Source: Fen-1273 sp963748405
GTDB lineage: Bacteria > Bacteroidota > Ignavibacteria > UBA10030 > UBA6906
Direction: 5' to 3'
DNA length: 64,000 nucleotides
Assembly (NCBI GenBank): GCA_963748405.1
Contig: CAVVIT010000002.1
Span: 310,001 to 374,000 of the forward strand
In this document: in pieces, positions 16,717 through 26,592 of the stretch
Layout: each line of letters starts with the position of its first letter
Numbering within the stretch: position 1 is the stretch's first letter
Program-made: the position numbers and the translations under genes
Notes under the pieces: model-generated
The model's database searches: none
Told to the model about the DNA's origin: nothing
What the model saw: only the letters and a program-made list of their open reading frames with translations

Positions 16717-17267
16717 AAAACATGCGCGTCGCGCGCCGGTACGCCGGTGCGCTCATGGAAGCGGTCGAGGAAGGAGGGCGCATCGAGCCGACGGCGGCCG
16801 ACCTCGAGGTCGTGGCCGCCGCCCTGCGCGGATCCCGCGACCTGTGGCTCCTGGCGCAGAGCCCGGTCGTCTCCCCCGCGAAGAAAGCGGCCGTCTTCCG
16901 GGCGATCTTCGCTTCCCGCGTGGGGAAGCTGACGATGGACTTCATCGACCTGGTGATCGCCAAGCAGCGCGAGCAGCACCTCCTGGAGATCGTGGAGCAG
17001 TTCGGCCAGCTGAGGGACGAGAAGATGGGGATCGTGAGCGTCGACGTCACGTCCGCCGTGGAGCTCACGGCCCCGCAGAACAGCGCCCTGGCCGGCGAGC
17101 TGGAACGGTATACGAAGAAGAAGGTCCGCGTCCGCGTCACCGTGGACAAAGCGATCAGGGCCGGCCTCGTCGTGCGCGTCGGCGACACGGTGCTCGACGC
17201 AAGCATGCGCCGGCAGCTCGAGCTCCTCAGGGCCAGGCTGCTCGAAGGCGGGCTCGCACAAAATTGA
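16713..17267 (+). CDS. atpH: F-type ATP synthase subunit delta
   Basis: A 184-residue delta (OSCP) subunit linking the b stalk to the top of F1. It starts MKNMRVARRYAGALMEAVEE, the usual N-terminal helix, and ends with IRAGLVVRVGDTVLDASMRR, the well-conserved C-terminal signature of the family. It overlaps atpF by four bases and is followed 28 nt later by atpA, the usual b-delta-alpha order. Confidence 0.95.
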   Translation: MKNMRVARRYAGALMEAVEEGGRIEPTAADLEVVAAALRGSRDLWLLAQSPVVSPAKKAAVFRAIFASRVGKLTMDFIDLVIAKQREQHLLEIVEQFGQLRDEKMGIVSVDVTSAVELTAPQNSALAGELERYTKKKVRVRVTVDKAIRAGLVVRVGDTVLDASMRRQLELLRARLLEGGLAQN

Positions 17268-17295
17268 AGTGAACTGAACACACGAGGATTGCACA

Positions 17296-18852
<1,557 letters not shown>

Positions 18853-18853
18853 G

Positions 18854-19717
18854 ATGCCGACACTCCGAGAAGTCCGGAGCCGCATCGGCGGCGTGCAGAA
18901 GACGCAGAAGATCACCCGCGCGATGAAGATGGTCGCCGCGGCGAAGCTCCGGCGGGCGCAGATGCGCATCGTCGCCGCGCGCCCGTACGCGCGGAAGATG
19001 AAGGAGATGCTCGGGCTGATCTCCCGGGTTCCGGAGCTCCAGAGCGCCGAACTGATTGCGCCCCGCGAAGTGAAGAACCTTGCCGTCGTCGTCGTCACGT
19101 CCGACCGGGGGTTCTGCGGCGCCTTCAACGCGAACCTGTTCAGGGCCGTGCAGGCGCACTTCGACGCCCAGCCGCCCGGCGTGCACGTCAGCCTCCTGTG
19201 CATCGGGAAGAAAGGGGTCGACTATTTCGGAAAGAGGGGATACAACGTGACGGGCCGGCACGCGGGGATCTACGGGACCCTGACGTTCTCCTGGGCCCAG
19301 TCGTTCGCCGGCGATCTCATTGCGCGGTACATGAAGGGGGAGATCGACCGCGTGGACGTCGTGTACAACGAATTCAAGTCGATCGCCCAGCAGCGGATCT
19401 GCGTCGAGCAATTCCTTCCCATACCCACCCCGCCGCAGGCGGAGCAGAAGGTTCCGGACTACATTTATGAGCCGGACCTGGTCGGCATACTCCTCACGCT
19501 CCTCCCCCGGCACCTCAATTTTCAGATATGGCGAATCCTGCTCGAATCGACCACTGCCGAGGAGGGGGCGCGCATGGCCGCGATGGAGAACGCCACCGAA
19601 AACGCCCGCGAAATGATCGCCACGCTTCAGCTGCAGTACAATAAGGCACGCCAGGCCGCCATTACCAAGGAGCTTCTTGAGGTCGTTTCCGGGGCCGAAG
19701 CCCTCAGAAGCGCCTGA
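18854..19717 (+). CDS. atpG: F-type ATP synthase subunit gamma
   Basis: The rotor shaft subunit, 287 residues. It begins MPTLREVRSRIGGVQKTQKI with TRAMKMVAAAKLRRAQ, contains the VVTSDRGFCGAFNAN strand-turn, and ends with the conserved C-terminal helix MENATENAREMI and YNKARQAAITKELLEVVSGA. One base separates it from atpA. It is the last gene of the operon: a strong terminator follows 30 nt later, so atpD and atpC must be elsewhere in the genome, as in Chlorobi. Confidence 0.96.
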   Translation: MPTLREVRSRIGGVQKTQKITRAMKMVAAAKLRRAQMRIVAARPYARKMKEMLGLISRVPELQSAELIAPREVKNLAVVVVTSDRGFCGAFNANLFRAVQAHFDAQPPGVHVSLLCIGKKGVDYFGKRGYNVTGRHAGIYGTLTFSWAQSFAGDLIARYMKGEIDRVDVVYNEFKSIAQQRICVEQFLPIPTPPQAEQKVPDYIYEPDLVGILLTLLPRHLNFQIWRILLESTTAEEGARMAAMENATENAREMIATLQLQYNKARQAAITKELLEVVSGAEALRSA

Positions 19718-19747
19718 CCGCGTCATAATCTCTTGCCGCAGAGGAGA

Positions 19748-19782
19748 GCCGCCGGAAGGAGCTTCCGGCGGCCTTTGTTTTT
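19748..19782 (+). terminator. Rho-independent terminator after atpG
   Basis: GCCGCCGGAAG (19748-19758) and CTTCCGGCGGC (19762-19772) form a perfect 11-bp stem with a GAG loop, followed by CTTTGTTTTT. Confidence 0.93.
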
Positions 19783-19820
19783 CAACGGGAGGTGTGCCCG
19801 AATTCAGCAGTCGGGGAACC

Positions 19821-19850
19821 TTGCTTCCCAATCGGGCATTCCGTACCTTA
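19821..19850 (+). promoter_or_regulatory. Candidate promoter for the ffh-rpsP-rimM-trmD-rplS unit
   Basis: TTG (19821-19823), 20 nt, TACCTTA (19844-19850), between the ATP-operon terminator and ffh. It predicts a leader of roughly 50 nt. Confidence 0.5.
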
Positions 19851-19907
19851 AAGGTCCGCCGCTGAAACCGGGGTGTCTCTAAGCCCTGCCAATGGATGGA
19901 GTTAGCG

Positions 19908-21236
19908 ATGTTTGACGAGCTGAGCCGCAAGCTTGAAGGAGTGCTGAAGAAGCTTCGCGGGCAGGGAAAAATCACGGAAGCGAACATCGCGGAAACACTC
20001 CGGGAGGTCCGCCGCGTTCTACTTGATGCGGACGTGAACTTCAAAGTCGCCCGGGATTTCATCGAGAGCGTCAGGACGAAGGCGCTCGGTCAGGAAGTAC
20101 TCCAGAGCATCACCCCGGGACAGCTCATTGTCCGGATCATCCATGAAGAACTGATCGCCCTTCTGGGGACCTCGGCGAGCGGGATCGCCCAGGCGGCGAT
20201 GCCGCCGACCGTCGTGCTCGTTGCGGGGCTGCAGGGATCCGGCAAGACGACGTTCTGCGCGAAGCTCGCAAAGCACCTGAAGGAGCAGGGGAGGTTTCCC
20301 CTCCTTGCCGCGGCGGATATCTACCGTCCGGCCGCGATCGACCAGCTTGTCGCGCTCGGCGCACAGATCGGCATCCCCGTCTACAGCGCCCCCGGGGAGG
20401 GGCCGGTGAAGATCGCCTCCGGTGCGGTCGACCACGCGCGCAGAAGCGCCAGGGACGTCGTCATCGTCGACACCGCCGGCCGGCTGCACGTCGACGAAGA
20501 GATGATGAACGAGGTCGAGGCGATCAAATCGGCCGTCACGCCGCACGAGATCCTCTTCGTCGTCGACGCGATGACGGGACAGGACGCGGTCAACACGGCC
20601 CGCGCGTTCAACGAGAGGCTCAATTTCGACGGAGCCGTCCTGACGAAAATGGACGGGGACGCGCGTGGCGGCGCGGCGATCTCGCTCCGGGCCACGGTGG
20701 GGAAGCCGATCAAGTACATCTCGACCGGCGAAAAGCTCGACGCTCTGGAGAAGTTTCACCCGGACAGGCTCGCCTCCCGGATCCTCGGGATGGGGGACGT
20801 GGTCACGCTCGTGGAAAAGGCCCAGCAGCAGTTCGACCACGAGAAGGCGGTCAAGCTCGAAGCCCGGCTTCGCCGGTCGCAGTTTACGCTGGAAGATTTC
20901 CTTGAACAGCTCCAGGAAGTGAAGAAGATGGGGCCGCTCAGCCAGGTGCTCGGCATGCTGCCGGGAATGAACCGGCTTCCCGCCGGCGCCAGCGTTGACG
21001 ACTCGGCGCTCGTCAGGATCGAGGCGATCATCCACTCGATGACGCGCGAGGAGCGGCAGAAACCGGCGATCATCAACGGCAGCCGCCGCAAGCGGATCGC
21101 CACCGGGAGCGGGACAAGCGTCCAGGACGTCAACAGGCTCATGAAGCAGTACGAGCAAATGCAGAAGATGATGAAGACTCTGGGCAAAGGGGGGGCGAGG
21201 GCCCTCCGGGGGATGGGTCTCCCCTCGGGAATGTAA
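19908..21236 (+). CDS. ffh: Signal recognition particle protein Ffh
   Basis: The SRP54-type GTPase that binds signal peptides on nascent membrane proteins and delivers ribosomes to FtsY. Of 442 residues, the N domain begins MFDELSRKLEGVLKKLRGQG, the G domain has the P-loop GLQGSGKTTFCAKLA, DTAGRLHVDEEMM and TKMDGDARGGAA, and the M domain is methionine-rich near the end (MKQYEQMQKMMKTLG) with SGTSVQDVN for 4.5S RNA binding. An ATG four codons upstream (19896) is possible, but GGAG at 19898-19901 fits the ATG at 19908 and that start matches the family. It leads the translation/secretion gene run. Confidence 0.96.
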   Translation: MFDELSRKLEGVLKKLRGQGKITEANIAETLREVRRVLLDADVNFKVARDFIESVRTKALGQEVLQSITPGQLIVRIIHEELIALLGTSASGIAQAAMPPTVVLVAGLQGSGKTTFCAKLAKHLKEQGRFPLLAAADIYRPAAIDQLVALGAQIGIPVYSAPGEGPVKIASGAVDHARRSARDVVIVDTAGRLHVDEEMMNEVEAIKSAVTPHEILFVVDAMTGQDAVNTARAFNERLNFDGAVLTKMDGDARGGAAISLRATVGKPIKYISTGEKLDALEKFHPDRLASRILGMGDVVTLVEKAQQQFDHEKAVKLEARLRRSQFTLEDFLEQLQEVKKMGPLSQVLGMLPGMNRLPAGASVDDSALVRIEAIIHSMTREERQKPAIINGSRRKRIATGSGTSVQDVNRLMKQYEQMQKMMKTLGKGGARALRGMGLPSGM

Positions 21237-21278
21237 TCGCGAAACCTACACACACATGACGACAGAAGGAGAGCAACA

Positions 21279-21821
21279 GTGGCAGTACGTCTGAGGTTGC
21301 GCCGGATCGGGAAGAAGAAAATGCCGATGTACCAGATCGTGGCGGCGGATTCCCGTGCGGCACGGAACGGAAAGTTCCTCGAAGTCATCGGCCGCTACGA
21401 GCCGCGGCAGGATCCCATGATCATCGCGACCAACGAGGCGCGCGTGTTCCACTGGCTCAAGAACGGCGCCCTGCCGACGGATACCGTGAGGAGTCTCTTC
21501 CAGCGGAACGGGCTCTGGGTCAAGTGGACGATGACGAAGCAGGGAGCGGACCCCGCGAAAATTGCCGCGGAACTGGAGAAGTTCCAGATGGCGCAGGCGG
21601 AGAAGCGGCGGCATGATGAAGAGCGGCGTGCCCGCCGGCACGCGGCGCGCAAGAAAGGTAAAAAGACGGAGGGGGAAAGCACGACAGCGCCCGCAGCGGC
21701 GCCTGCCGCCGCGCCCGCGCCGGCGCCCGCAGCGGCACCTGCCGCCGCGCCCGCAGCGGCGCCTGCCGCCGCGCCCGCAGCGGCGCCCGCTCCGTCCGGC
21801 GAAGCACCGGCGGCGTCTTAG
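21279..21821 (+). CDS. rpsP: 30S ribosomal protein S16 with long Ala/Pro-rich tail
   Basis: The first 85 or so residues are ordinary S16 (AVRLRLRRIGKKKMPMYQIV, GRYEPRQDP, WLKNGALPTDTVRSLF). A charged Lys/Arg stretch follows, then about 45 residues made almost only of Ala and Pro (APAAAP repeats) ending APSGEAPAAS. Total length is 180, about twice a minimal S16. Bacteroidota S16 proteins often have Ala-rich tails, but here the tail is built from near-identical 24-nt DNA repeats. The start is GTG 21279 with AAGGAG at 21266-21271. First of the rpsP-KH-rimM-trmD-rplS set. Confidence 0.96.
   Translation: MAVRLRLRRIGKKKMPMYQIVAADSRAARNGKFLEVIGRYEPRQDPMIIATNEARVFHWLKNGALPTDTVRSLFQRNGLWVKWTMTKQGADPAKIAAELEKFQMAQAEKRRHDEERRARRHAARKKGKKTEGESTTAPAAAPAAAPAPAPAAAPAAAPAAAPAAAPAAAPAPSGEAPAAS
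21687..21790 (+). repeat. 24-nt direct repeat inside rpsP
   Basis: A 24-nt unit (GCGCCCGCAGCGGCGCCTGC plus CGCC) occurs at 21687-21710, 21723-21746 (one change) and 21747-21770, with a half unit at 21711-21722 and a partial at 21771-21790. It encodes the Ala/Pro tail in frame. Confidence 0.85.
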
Positions 21822-21893
21822 CAGCAGGCTGTACACGTTCTTTTCCGGTCACCGGCCTTTCACCCGAGGGGAAGAAGTGAACAGCGTCCCGGG

Positions 21894-21909
21894 CCTGTCG
21901 TCCGACAGG
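21894..21909 (+). other. Small hairpin between rpsP and the KH-protein gene
   Basis: CCTGTC (21894-21899) pairs with GACAGG (21904-21909) around a GTCC loop, about 30 nt before the ATG at 21941. The 119-nt gap contains no gene. A regulatory role is only a possibility. Confidence 0.3.
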
Positions 21910-21940
21910 CGCGGGCAATCGTTCGCGGAGGAGGTGGGGA

Positions 21941-22171
21941 ATGAAGGAGTATCTCGAGTTCATTGCCAGGCATCTCGTTGATCACCCCGAACAGGTGGTC
22001 CTTGACGACCAGGTGCGTGAAGACAAGATCATCTTCACGCTTCACGTCGCCGAGCAGGATGTCGGCAAGGTGATCGGGAGGAAGGGCAGGACCGCCCAGG
22101 CCATGCGCATCCTCCTTGCAGCGGTCGCCGCGCGGGAGGGGAAAAGAGTCATACTGGAAATCGCCGAGTGA
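21941..22171 (+). CDS. khpA: KH-domain RNA-binding protein (KhpA/YlqC family)
   Basis: A 76-residue single KH-domain protein. The GXXG RNA-binding loop is VIGRKGRTAQAMRILL and the N-terminus MKEYLEFIARHLVDHPEQV matches the small KhpA family normally encoded between rpsP and rimM. In other bacteria KhpA works with KhpB on small RNAs and cell-division mRNAs. A GGAGGAGGTGGGG stretch just before the ATG is a strong ribosome binding site. The stop overlaps the rimM start (GTGA). Confidence 0.92.
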   Translation: MKEYLEFIARHLVDHPEQVVLDDQVREDKIIFTLHVAEQDVGKVIGRKGRTAQAMRILLAAVAAREGKRVILEIAE

Positions 22172-22695
22172 ATGCACCCCCAGGCGGGTTATACGCGGTC
22201 GGCAGGGTAGTCAAGGCAATCGGCATCGCCGGGGAAATCGTGGTGCAGCCCATGACGGACTTCCCGGACAGGTTCCGCCGGACCCGGGTCCTCTGGCTCG
22301 GGCCTGACAGTGCGTCCGTCACGGAGGTCCGCGTCGAAAAAGCGGGCGTCACCGGCAAGGGCGTCCGGCTGAAACTCGGCGGCATCGACGACCGCAACGC
22401 GGCGGAGCGGCTCAGGGGAAGGATTCTGTTTGTGGACGAGGCCCACAGGGCGAAGCTCGCTCCGGGTCAGTTTTTCGTCCACGATGTCGTGGGGCTCTCT
22501 GTCCGCGAAGAAGGCGGGGGGGAGATCGGGACCGTCGCCGACGTGCTCCGGTATCCGGCAAGCGACGTGTACGTCGTCCGGGGGGACAGGGGGGAGATCC
22601 TGATTCCGGCGGTGAAAGAGTTCGTGCGGTCCGTGGACCTGGATGCGCGGACGATGACGGTCCGCCTGATCGAAGGGATGATCGAAGAGCGATGA
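22168..22695 (+). CDS. rimM: Ribosome maturation factor RimM
   Basis: RimM assists assembly of the 30S head. The 175-residue protein has the N-terminal RimM barrel (YAVGRVVKAIGIAGEIVVQP, then RVEKAGVTGKGVRLKLGGI with the DRNAAERLRGRILFVD segment) and the C-terminal PRC-barrel (FFVHDVVGLSVREEGG, DVYVVRGDRGEILIPAVKEF). It starts with GTG 22168 overlapping the KH-gene stop; its own end overlaps trmD by four bases. Confidence 0.95.
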   Translation: MNAPPGGLYAVGRVVKAIGIAGEIVVQPMTDFPDRFRRTRVLWLGPDSASVTEVRVEKAGVTGKGVRLKLGGIDDRNAAERLRGRILFVDEAHRAKLAPGQFFVHDVVGLSVREEGGGEIGTVADVLRYPASDVYVVRGDRGEILIPAVKEFVRSVDLDARTMTVRLIEGMIEER

Positions 22696-23372
22696 GGATC
22701 GATGTGATCACGGGGTTTCCCGCGCTTGTGGCGGGCCCTCTCCAGGAGAGCATACTCCGCCGGGCGCAGGAGGCGGGAATCGTCGACGTCGTCATACACG
22801 ATCTCCGCGACTATGCGCAGGACAGGCACAGGACGATCGACGATGCCCCGTACGGCGGCGGCGCGGGGATGATCCTGAAGGTGGAGCCGGTGTTCGCGGC
22901 GATCGAATCCCTGAAGAAGGAGCGCGCATACGACGAGGTGATCTACCTCAGCGCGGACGGGGAGCCCTTCACGCAGAGCGGGGCCAACGCCCTCTCGATG
23001 AAGCAGTCCCTGATACTCCTGTGCGGACATTACAAGGGGATCGACGAGAGGATACGCCAGAGCCTGGTCACCCGGGAGGTGTCGATCGGCGACTATGTCC
23101 TCACCGGGGGCGAGCTCCCGGCCCTCGTGCTGATCGACGCGGTCGTCCGCCTGCTCCCCGGGGCGCTGCACGACGGGGAATCGATGCTCACGGATTCGTT
23201 TCAGGACGGACTTCTCGACTCGCCGTCATTCACCCGGCCGCCGGAATTCCGGGGGATGCGCGTCCCGGACGTGCTCCTGGGCGGCAACCACGAAGAGATT
23301 GCTGCATGGCGCATGGAGCAGCGCCGCAGGCGCACGGGCGAGCGCCGCACGGATTTGATGGAACAACCATAA
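22692..23372 (+). CDS. trmD: tRNA (guanine-N1)-methyltransferase TrmD
   Basis: TrmD methylates G37 of tRNAs that read codons starting with C, preventing frameshifts. The 226-residue SPOUT enzyme starts MRIDVITGFPALVAGPL and has DDAPYGGGAGMILKVEP, LLCGHYKGIDERI and the trefoil-knot SAM site YVLTGGELPALVLIDA. The C-terminal domain shows TRPPEFRGMRVPDVLLGGNH. Length is normal. It overlaps rimM by four bases (ATGA). Confidence 0.97.
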   Translation: MRIDVITGFPALVAGPLQESILRRAQEAGIVDVVIHDLRDYAQDRHRTIDDAPYGGGAGMILKVEPVFAAIESLKKERAYDEVIYLSADGEPFTQSGANALSMKQSLILLCGHYKGIDERIRQSLVTREVSIGDYVLTGGELPALVLIDAVVRLLPGALHDGESMLTDSFQDGLLDSPSFTRPPEFRGMRVPDVLLGGNHEEIAAWRMEQRRRRTGERRTDLMEQP

Positions 23373-23395
23373 ACGTCAGTGTACTGGAGAGAGCC

Positions 23396-23737
23396 ATGGA
23401 GAAACTCAAGCTTGTCGAAGCGACGCAGATGAAGACCGGCATCCCGCCGTTTTCACCCGGCGATACCGTCAACGTCCACGTGCGGGTCGTGGAAGGAGAC
23501 AAGGAACGCATCCAGCAGTTCCAGGGTGTCGTCATGGGCCGTCACGGGTCGGGGATGAACGCCACGTTCACCGTCCGCAAGGTCTCCGACGGCGTCGGGG
23601 TGGAAAGGATATTTCCCCTGCATTCCCCCCGCATCGCGAAGATCGAAAAAGTGAAAGACGGGGCGGTCAGGCGGGCGAAACTGTATTACCTGCGCGATCT
23701 GGCGAGCAAAGCGATACGCCAGAAGACGAACGCCTGA
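23396..23737 (+). CDS. rplS: 50S ribosomal protein L19
   Basis: A 113-residue L19 of normal length, located at the 30S/50S interface. It contains FSPGDTVNVHVRVVEGDKER, IQQFQGVVMGRHGSGMNATF, FPLHSPRIAKIEKVKDG and RRAKLYYLRDLASKA. The frame runs further upstream inside trmD, but the ATG at 23396 with GGAGAGAG before it is the right start. Last gene of the rpsP set; only a weak 5-bp hairpin (23791-23805) follows, with no T-run. Confidence 0.97.
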   Translation: MEKLKLVEATQMKTGIPPFSPGDTVNVHVRVVEGDKERIQQFQGVVMGRHGSGMNATFTVRKVSDGVGVERIFPLHSPRIAKIEKVKDGAVRRAKLYYLRDLASKAIRQKTNA

Positions 23738-23864
23738 GCGGATTGCTCTCCGTCACAGGCATCGGCACACGCTCTTTGATATAGGCAATACGGGGATCCA
23801 CCCCGGTTAACGAAAACAACAGCTGTCGTTCCAGCATCCGATCATTTATCCCAGGGGGAATGAT

Positions 23865-25175
23865 ATGTTGCATCGTGCACTGTATGGCGCTGTCACGATT
23901 GGTGCATTCGTAGCCGCGGGGCTTCTTTCCGCGGGCTGCAGCAAAAGCAGCTCGACGGGACCGTCGGGCGGCGGCACAGGGGGTGTCGTCACCGTCGCGG
24001 GAAAGGTCATAGGCACGAATGGCCAGGGGGTCACGGGTGTCCCGGTCTATGTCACAGGCAAAACCTCCACGAACACGGACGCCAGCGGCAATTTTTCGAT
24101 CGCCGGCGTCACCACTCCGTACGACATCACGGTCGTCGACGCGACGAACAAGCGGGCCATCGTCTATAAAGGGCTCTCCCGCTCCGATCCCACGCTCACG
24201 TTTTTCGGTTCAACCCCCGGCACGCAGCATCACGGGACGATCAACGGCAAGGTCTCCGGGGGGACATTTACCCCCAACGAGGGTGCCAGCGACATCGCGC
24301 GTGTCGCCTTCGGCTCCACCGAAACCTCTTCCTCCATCAACACATCCGCCGGCGGTCTCTTCGGTCCGCTGACCGTTTCGTGGTACGGCCCGACCGTCAC
24401 CACCGGCAATCTCTACGCCCTGCAGTACACGGCCGATGCCAACGGCCTCCCCGTCGCTTCGGGATTCAAGGGATACGGGACAAGGACCGGCATCGCGGTC
24501 AACGACGGCAGCACGCTCACGAACCAGTTTGACACGCTGCAGACCGTCGGGACGAACCAGTTCACCGGCACGGTCACCGTTCCCTCCGGATACACGCTCG
24601 CCGTGAAGACACTGACCGTCAGGATCTCCTCGACGGCGTCGATCTCGCTCTTCAACGACAACACGGCGAACGCCGCGCTCAGCTACTACACTCCCGCCAT
24701 CGGGGGTGCGTCACTTCTCCTCGGGGCATACGCCCTGAAATCGGGAACCGAAGCGGTGTATTTCAAGACCGGGATCGCCACGGCCGCCACCGGCGTCGCC
24801 GTCACGATGGTGGCTGCGCCCGAGCTGAGCCTTCCCGTCAACGCCGCCACGGGGGTCGACACCACCGTGACGTTCTCCTGGACGCCGATGACCGGAGGAA
24901 TACACCTGGTGGAATTTGCGGGCGGGGCGAATCCGACGTACTACGTCGTGACGACGGGGACGAGCGCCACGATTCCGAACCTGAAGGCACTCGGTCTCGG
25001 GCTTCCTTCGGCGGGGACGTACCAGTGGAGCGTCGAGGCCTTCGGTCCCTTCGCGAGCGCGGACGACGCCGCGGCATCCTCGGGATTCCTGGGACCGCTG
25101 ACGAATCCGGCGCTCCTCACGTCCGACGTCTTCCTCGGCATTTCCACGGCGAGGACATTTACCACGGCGCCGTAG
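23865..25175 (+). CDS. Tandem lipoprotein paralogue 1 (unknown function)
   Basis: A 436-residue predicted lipoprotein and the first of three neighbouring paralogues. The signal peptide ends in a lipobox (LSAGC at about residues 21-25), then a short SKSSSTGPS linker. Residues about 40-110 resemble a carboxypeptidase regulatory-like (CarboxypepD_reg) beta sandwich: VTVAGKVIGTNGQGVTGVPV, NTDASGNFSIAGVTTPYDIT. The middle repeats motifs also found in the paralogues (TTGNLYALQYTADANGLPV, GIAVNDGSTLTNQFDTLQ). The end looks like a fibronectin III-type sandwich (ATGVDTTVTFSWTPMTGGIH). No catalytic motif is visible. It probably sits in the outer membrane as a binding or adhesion protein; I do not recognise a named family. 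Confidence 0.8.
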   Translation: MLHRALYGAVTIGAFVAAGLLSAGCSKSSSTGPSGGGTGGVVTVAGKVIGTNGQGVTGVPVYVTGKTSTNTDASGNFSIAGVTTPYDITVVDATNKRAIVYKGLSRSDPTLTFFGSTPGTQHHGTINGKVSGGTFTPNEGASDIARVAFGSTETSSSINTSAGGLFGPLTVSWYGPTVTTGNLYALQYTADANGLPVASGFKGYGTRTGIAVNDGSTLTNQFDTLQTVGTNQFTGTVTVPSGYTLAVKTLTVRISSTASISLFNDNTANAALSYYTPAIGGASLLLGAYALKSGTEAVYFKTGIATAATGVAVTMVAAPELSLPVNAATGVDTTVTFSWTPMTGGIHLVEFAGGANPTYYVVTTGTSATIPNLKALGLGLPSAGTYQWSVEAFGPFASADDAAASSGFLGPLTNPALLTSDVFLGISTARTFTTAP

Positions 25176-25212
25176 AGGCCGGTGTTCCGAATTCATCCAT
25201 TATTCACAGTGC

Positions 25213-26538
25213 ATGGGATCACGTATGCGGACTCGCGCAGTCAGTTTCCCGGTTGCCTCTCTCGCCCTCGTTCTTGCGGTGCTTCTTGTTGACGGATGCA
25301 GCAAAAGCTCTTCCACCGGTCCTTCGACCGGCGGCACGGGGAGCGTCATCACCGTCGCGGGGAAGGTCGTCAAAGCCAACGGGACCTCGGTCGCGGGTGT
25401 TCCCGTCGTGGTGACCGGGCTGCCGTCGACGAACACGGACGCCAACGGCAATTTCTCGATCGCCGGCGTCACGACCCCGTACGACATCGCCGTGGTCGAC
25501 GGGACGAGCAAGAACGCGTTCGTCTACAAGGGACTCACGCGGAGCGATCCGACGCTCGTGTTCCTGAACGCCCCGCTCGGGACGGCGCACACCGGGTCCC
25601 TCAGCGGGAAGATCTTCGGGGGAGACTTCACCCCGAACCAGGGGGCGAACGACGTCACGGAGGTCGCGTTCGGTTCGCCCGAGACGAATCCCTACGGTAC
25701 CACGAGCGCCAACGGCACATTCGGCCCGATAGGACTCTCCTGGTACGGACCAACCGCGACGACAGGAAATCTCTACGCGCTGCAGGTCCAGAACGACCCC
25801 AATCCGCCGAATCTTCCGGTGACGTACAAGGGATACGGGGTCAAAGCCGGCATCGCGGTCAACGATGGAAGCACGATCACCAACCAGTTTGATACGCTTT
25901 CGGCGGTCGGTACGGGGACGTTCACGGGGACGGTGACGCTGCCGACGGGTTATACGTTCAGCTCGAAGGCGATGTGGGCGCGGATATCCTCCTCCGTGCT
26001 TATCCCGCTCTTTTTCGAGAACACCGCAGCCACCGCTCTCACGTACAACACGCCGCTTATCCCCGGTGCCACGCTCGCATTCGGTGTCCGTGCCCAGAAC
26101 GGGACCGCCATCGCGTTTGCGTACAAGATCGGCCTGGCGAACGGTGCGACGGGAGTGTCTATCCCGGTTCCTGCCGCCCCCGGGCTGAGCCTTCCCATCA
26201 ACGGGGCCACGAAGGTCGACACGACATTTACGTTCTCCTGGACCGCGTACCCCGGCGGCATACACGTCTTTTTCATGCAGTCCGCCGGGAACCCGACGTA
26301 CTACGTCCTCACCTCGGGGACGAGCACGACCATACCGAATCTCAAGAGCCTCGGCCTCCCGCTTCCCGCCACGGCGACATACTCCTGGGCGGTTGCGGGT
26401 TTTGCTCCCTTTGCCAGCGTCGATGCGGCGGCGGGACCGGCGGGCTTCTTCGGCGGCGGGTTCGGTTCCGCCGCGGGGTTCACCGCGGATGCGAGCGCGG
26501 GCCAGTCCGGTTCGTGGACATTTACGACAGCGCCGTAA
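25213..26538 (+). CDS. Tandem lipoprotein paralogue 2 (unknown function)
   Basis: A 441-residue paralogue of the proteins on each side. The lipobox is LVDGC followed by SKSSSTGPS, so the cysteine is kept although Asp two residues before it is unusual. The regulatory-like domain (VITVAGKVVKANGTSVAGVPV, TNTDANGNFSIAGVTTPYDI) and the Fn3-like end (GATKVDTTFTFSWTAYPGGIH) are both present. The C-terminal tail differs most, with a Gly/Ala-rich stretch (AAAGPAGFFGGGFGSAAGF). It starts 37 nt after paralogue 1; the ATG at 25213 is used here, but ATG 25225 gives an equally good signal peptide. No clear ribosome binding site. Confidence 0.78.
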   Translation: MGSRMRTRAVSFPVASLALVLAVLLVDGCSKSSSTGPSTGGTGSVITVAGKVVKANGTSVAGVPVVVTGLPSTNTDANGNFSIAGVTTPYDIAVVDGTSKNAFVYKGLTRSDPTLVFLNAPLGTAHTGSLSGKIFGGDFTPNQGANDVTEVAFGSPETNPYGTTSANGTFGPIGLSWYGPTATTGNLYALQVQNDPNPPNLPVTYKGYGVKAGIAVNDGSTITNQFDTLSAVGTGTFTGTVTLPTGYTFSSKAMWARISSSVLIPLFFENTAATALTYNTPLIPGATLAFGVRAQNGTAIAFAYKIGLANGATGVSIPVPAAPGLSLPINGATKVDTTFTFSWTAYPGGIHVFFMQSAGNPTYYVLTSGTSTTIPNLKSLGLPLPATATYSWAVAGFAPFASVDAAAGPAGFFGGGFGSAAGFTADASAGQSGSWTFTTAP

Positions 26539-26550
26539 GCGGGTATATTC
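26521..26550 (+). promoter_or_regulatory. Possible promoter for lipoprotein paralogue 3
   Basis: TTT (26521-26523), 20 nt, TATATTC (26544-26550), one mismatch in each box from the local TTG-N20-TAnnTTG pattern; it overlaps the end of paralogue 2. Confidence 0.3.
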
Positions 26551-26592
26551 AGGATTCAAATTTCCAGACACCCACATACAGGAGGAGACACC

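Noticed and set aside
23791..23805. CGGGG/CCCCG hairpin after rplS as a terminator
   Set aside because: Only 5 bp and no T-run. It may contribute, but it is too weak to call.
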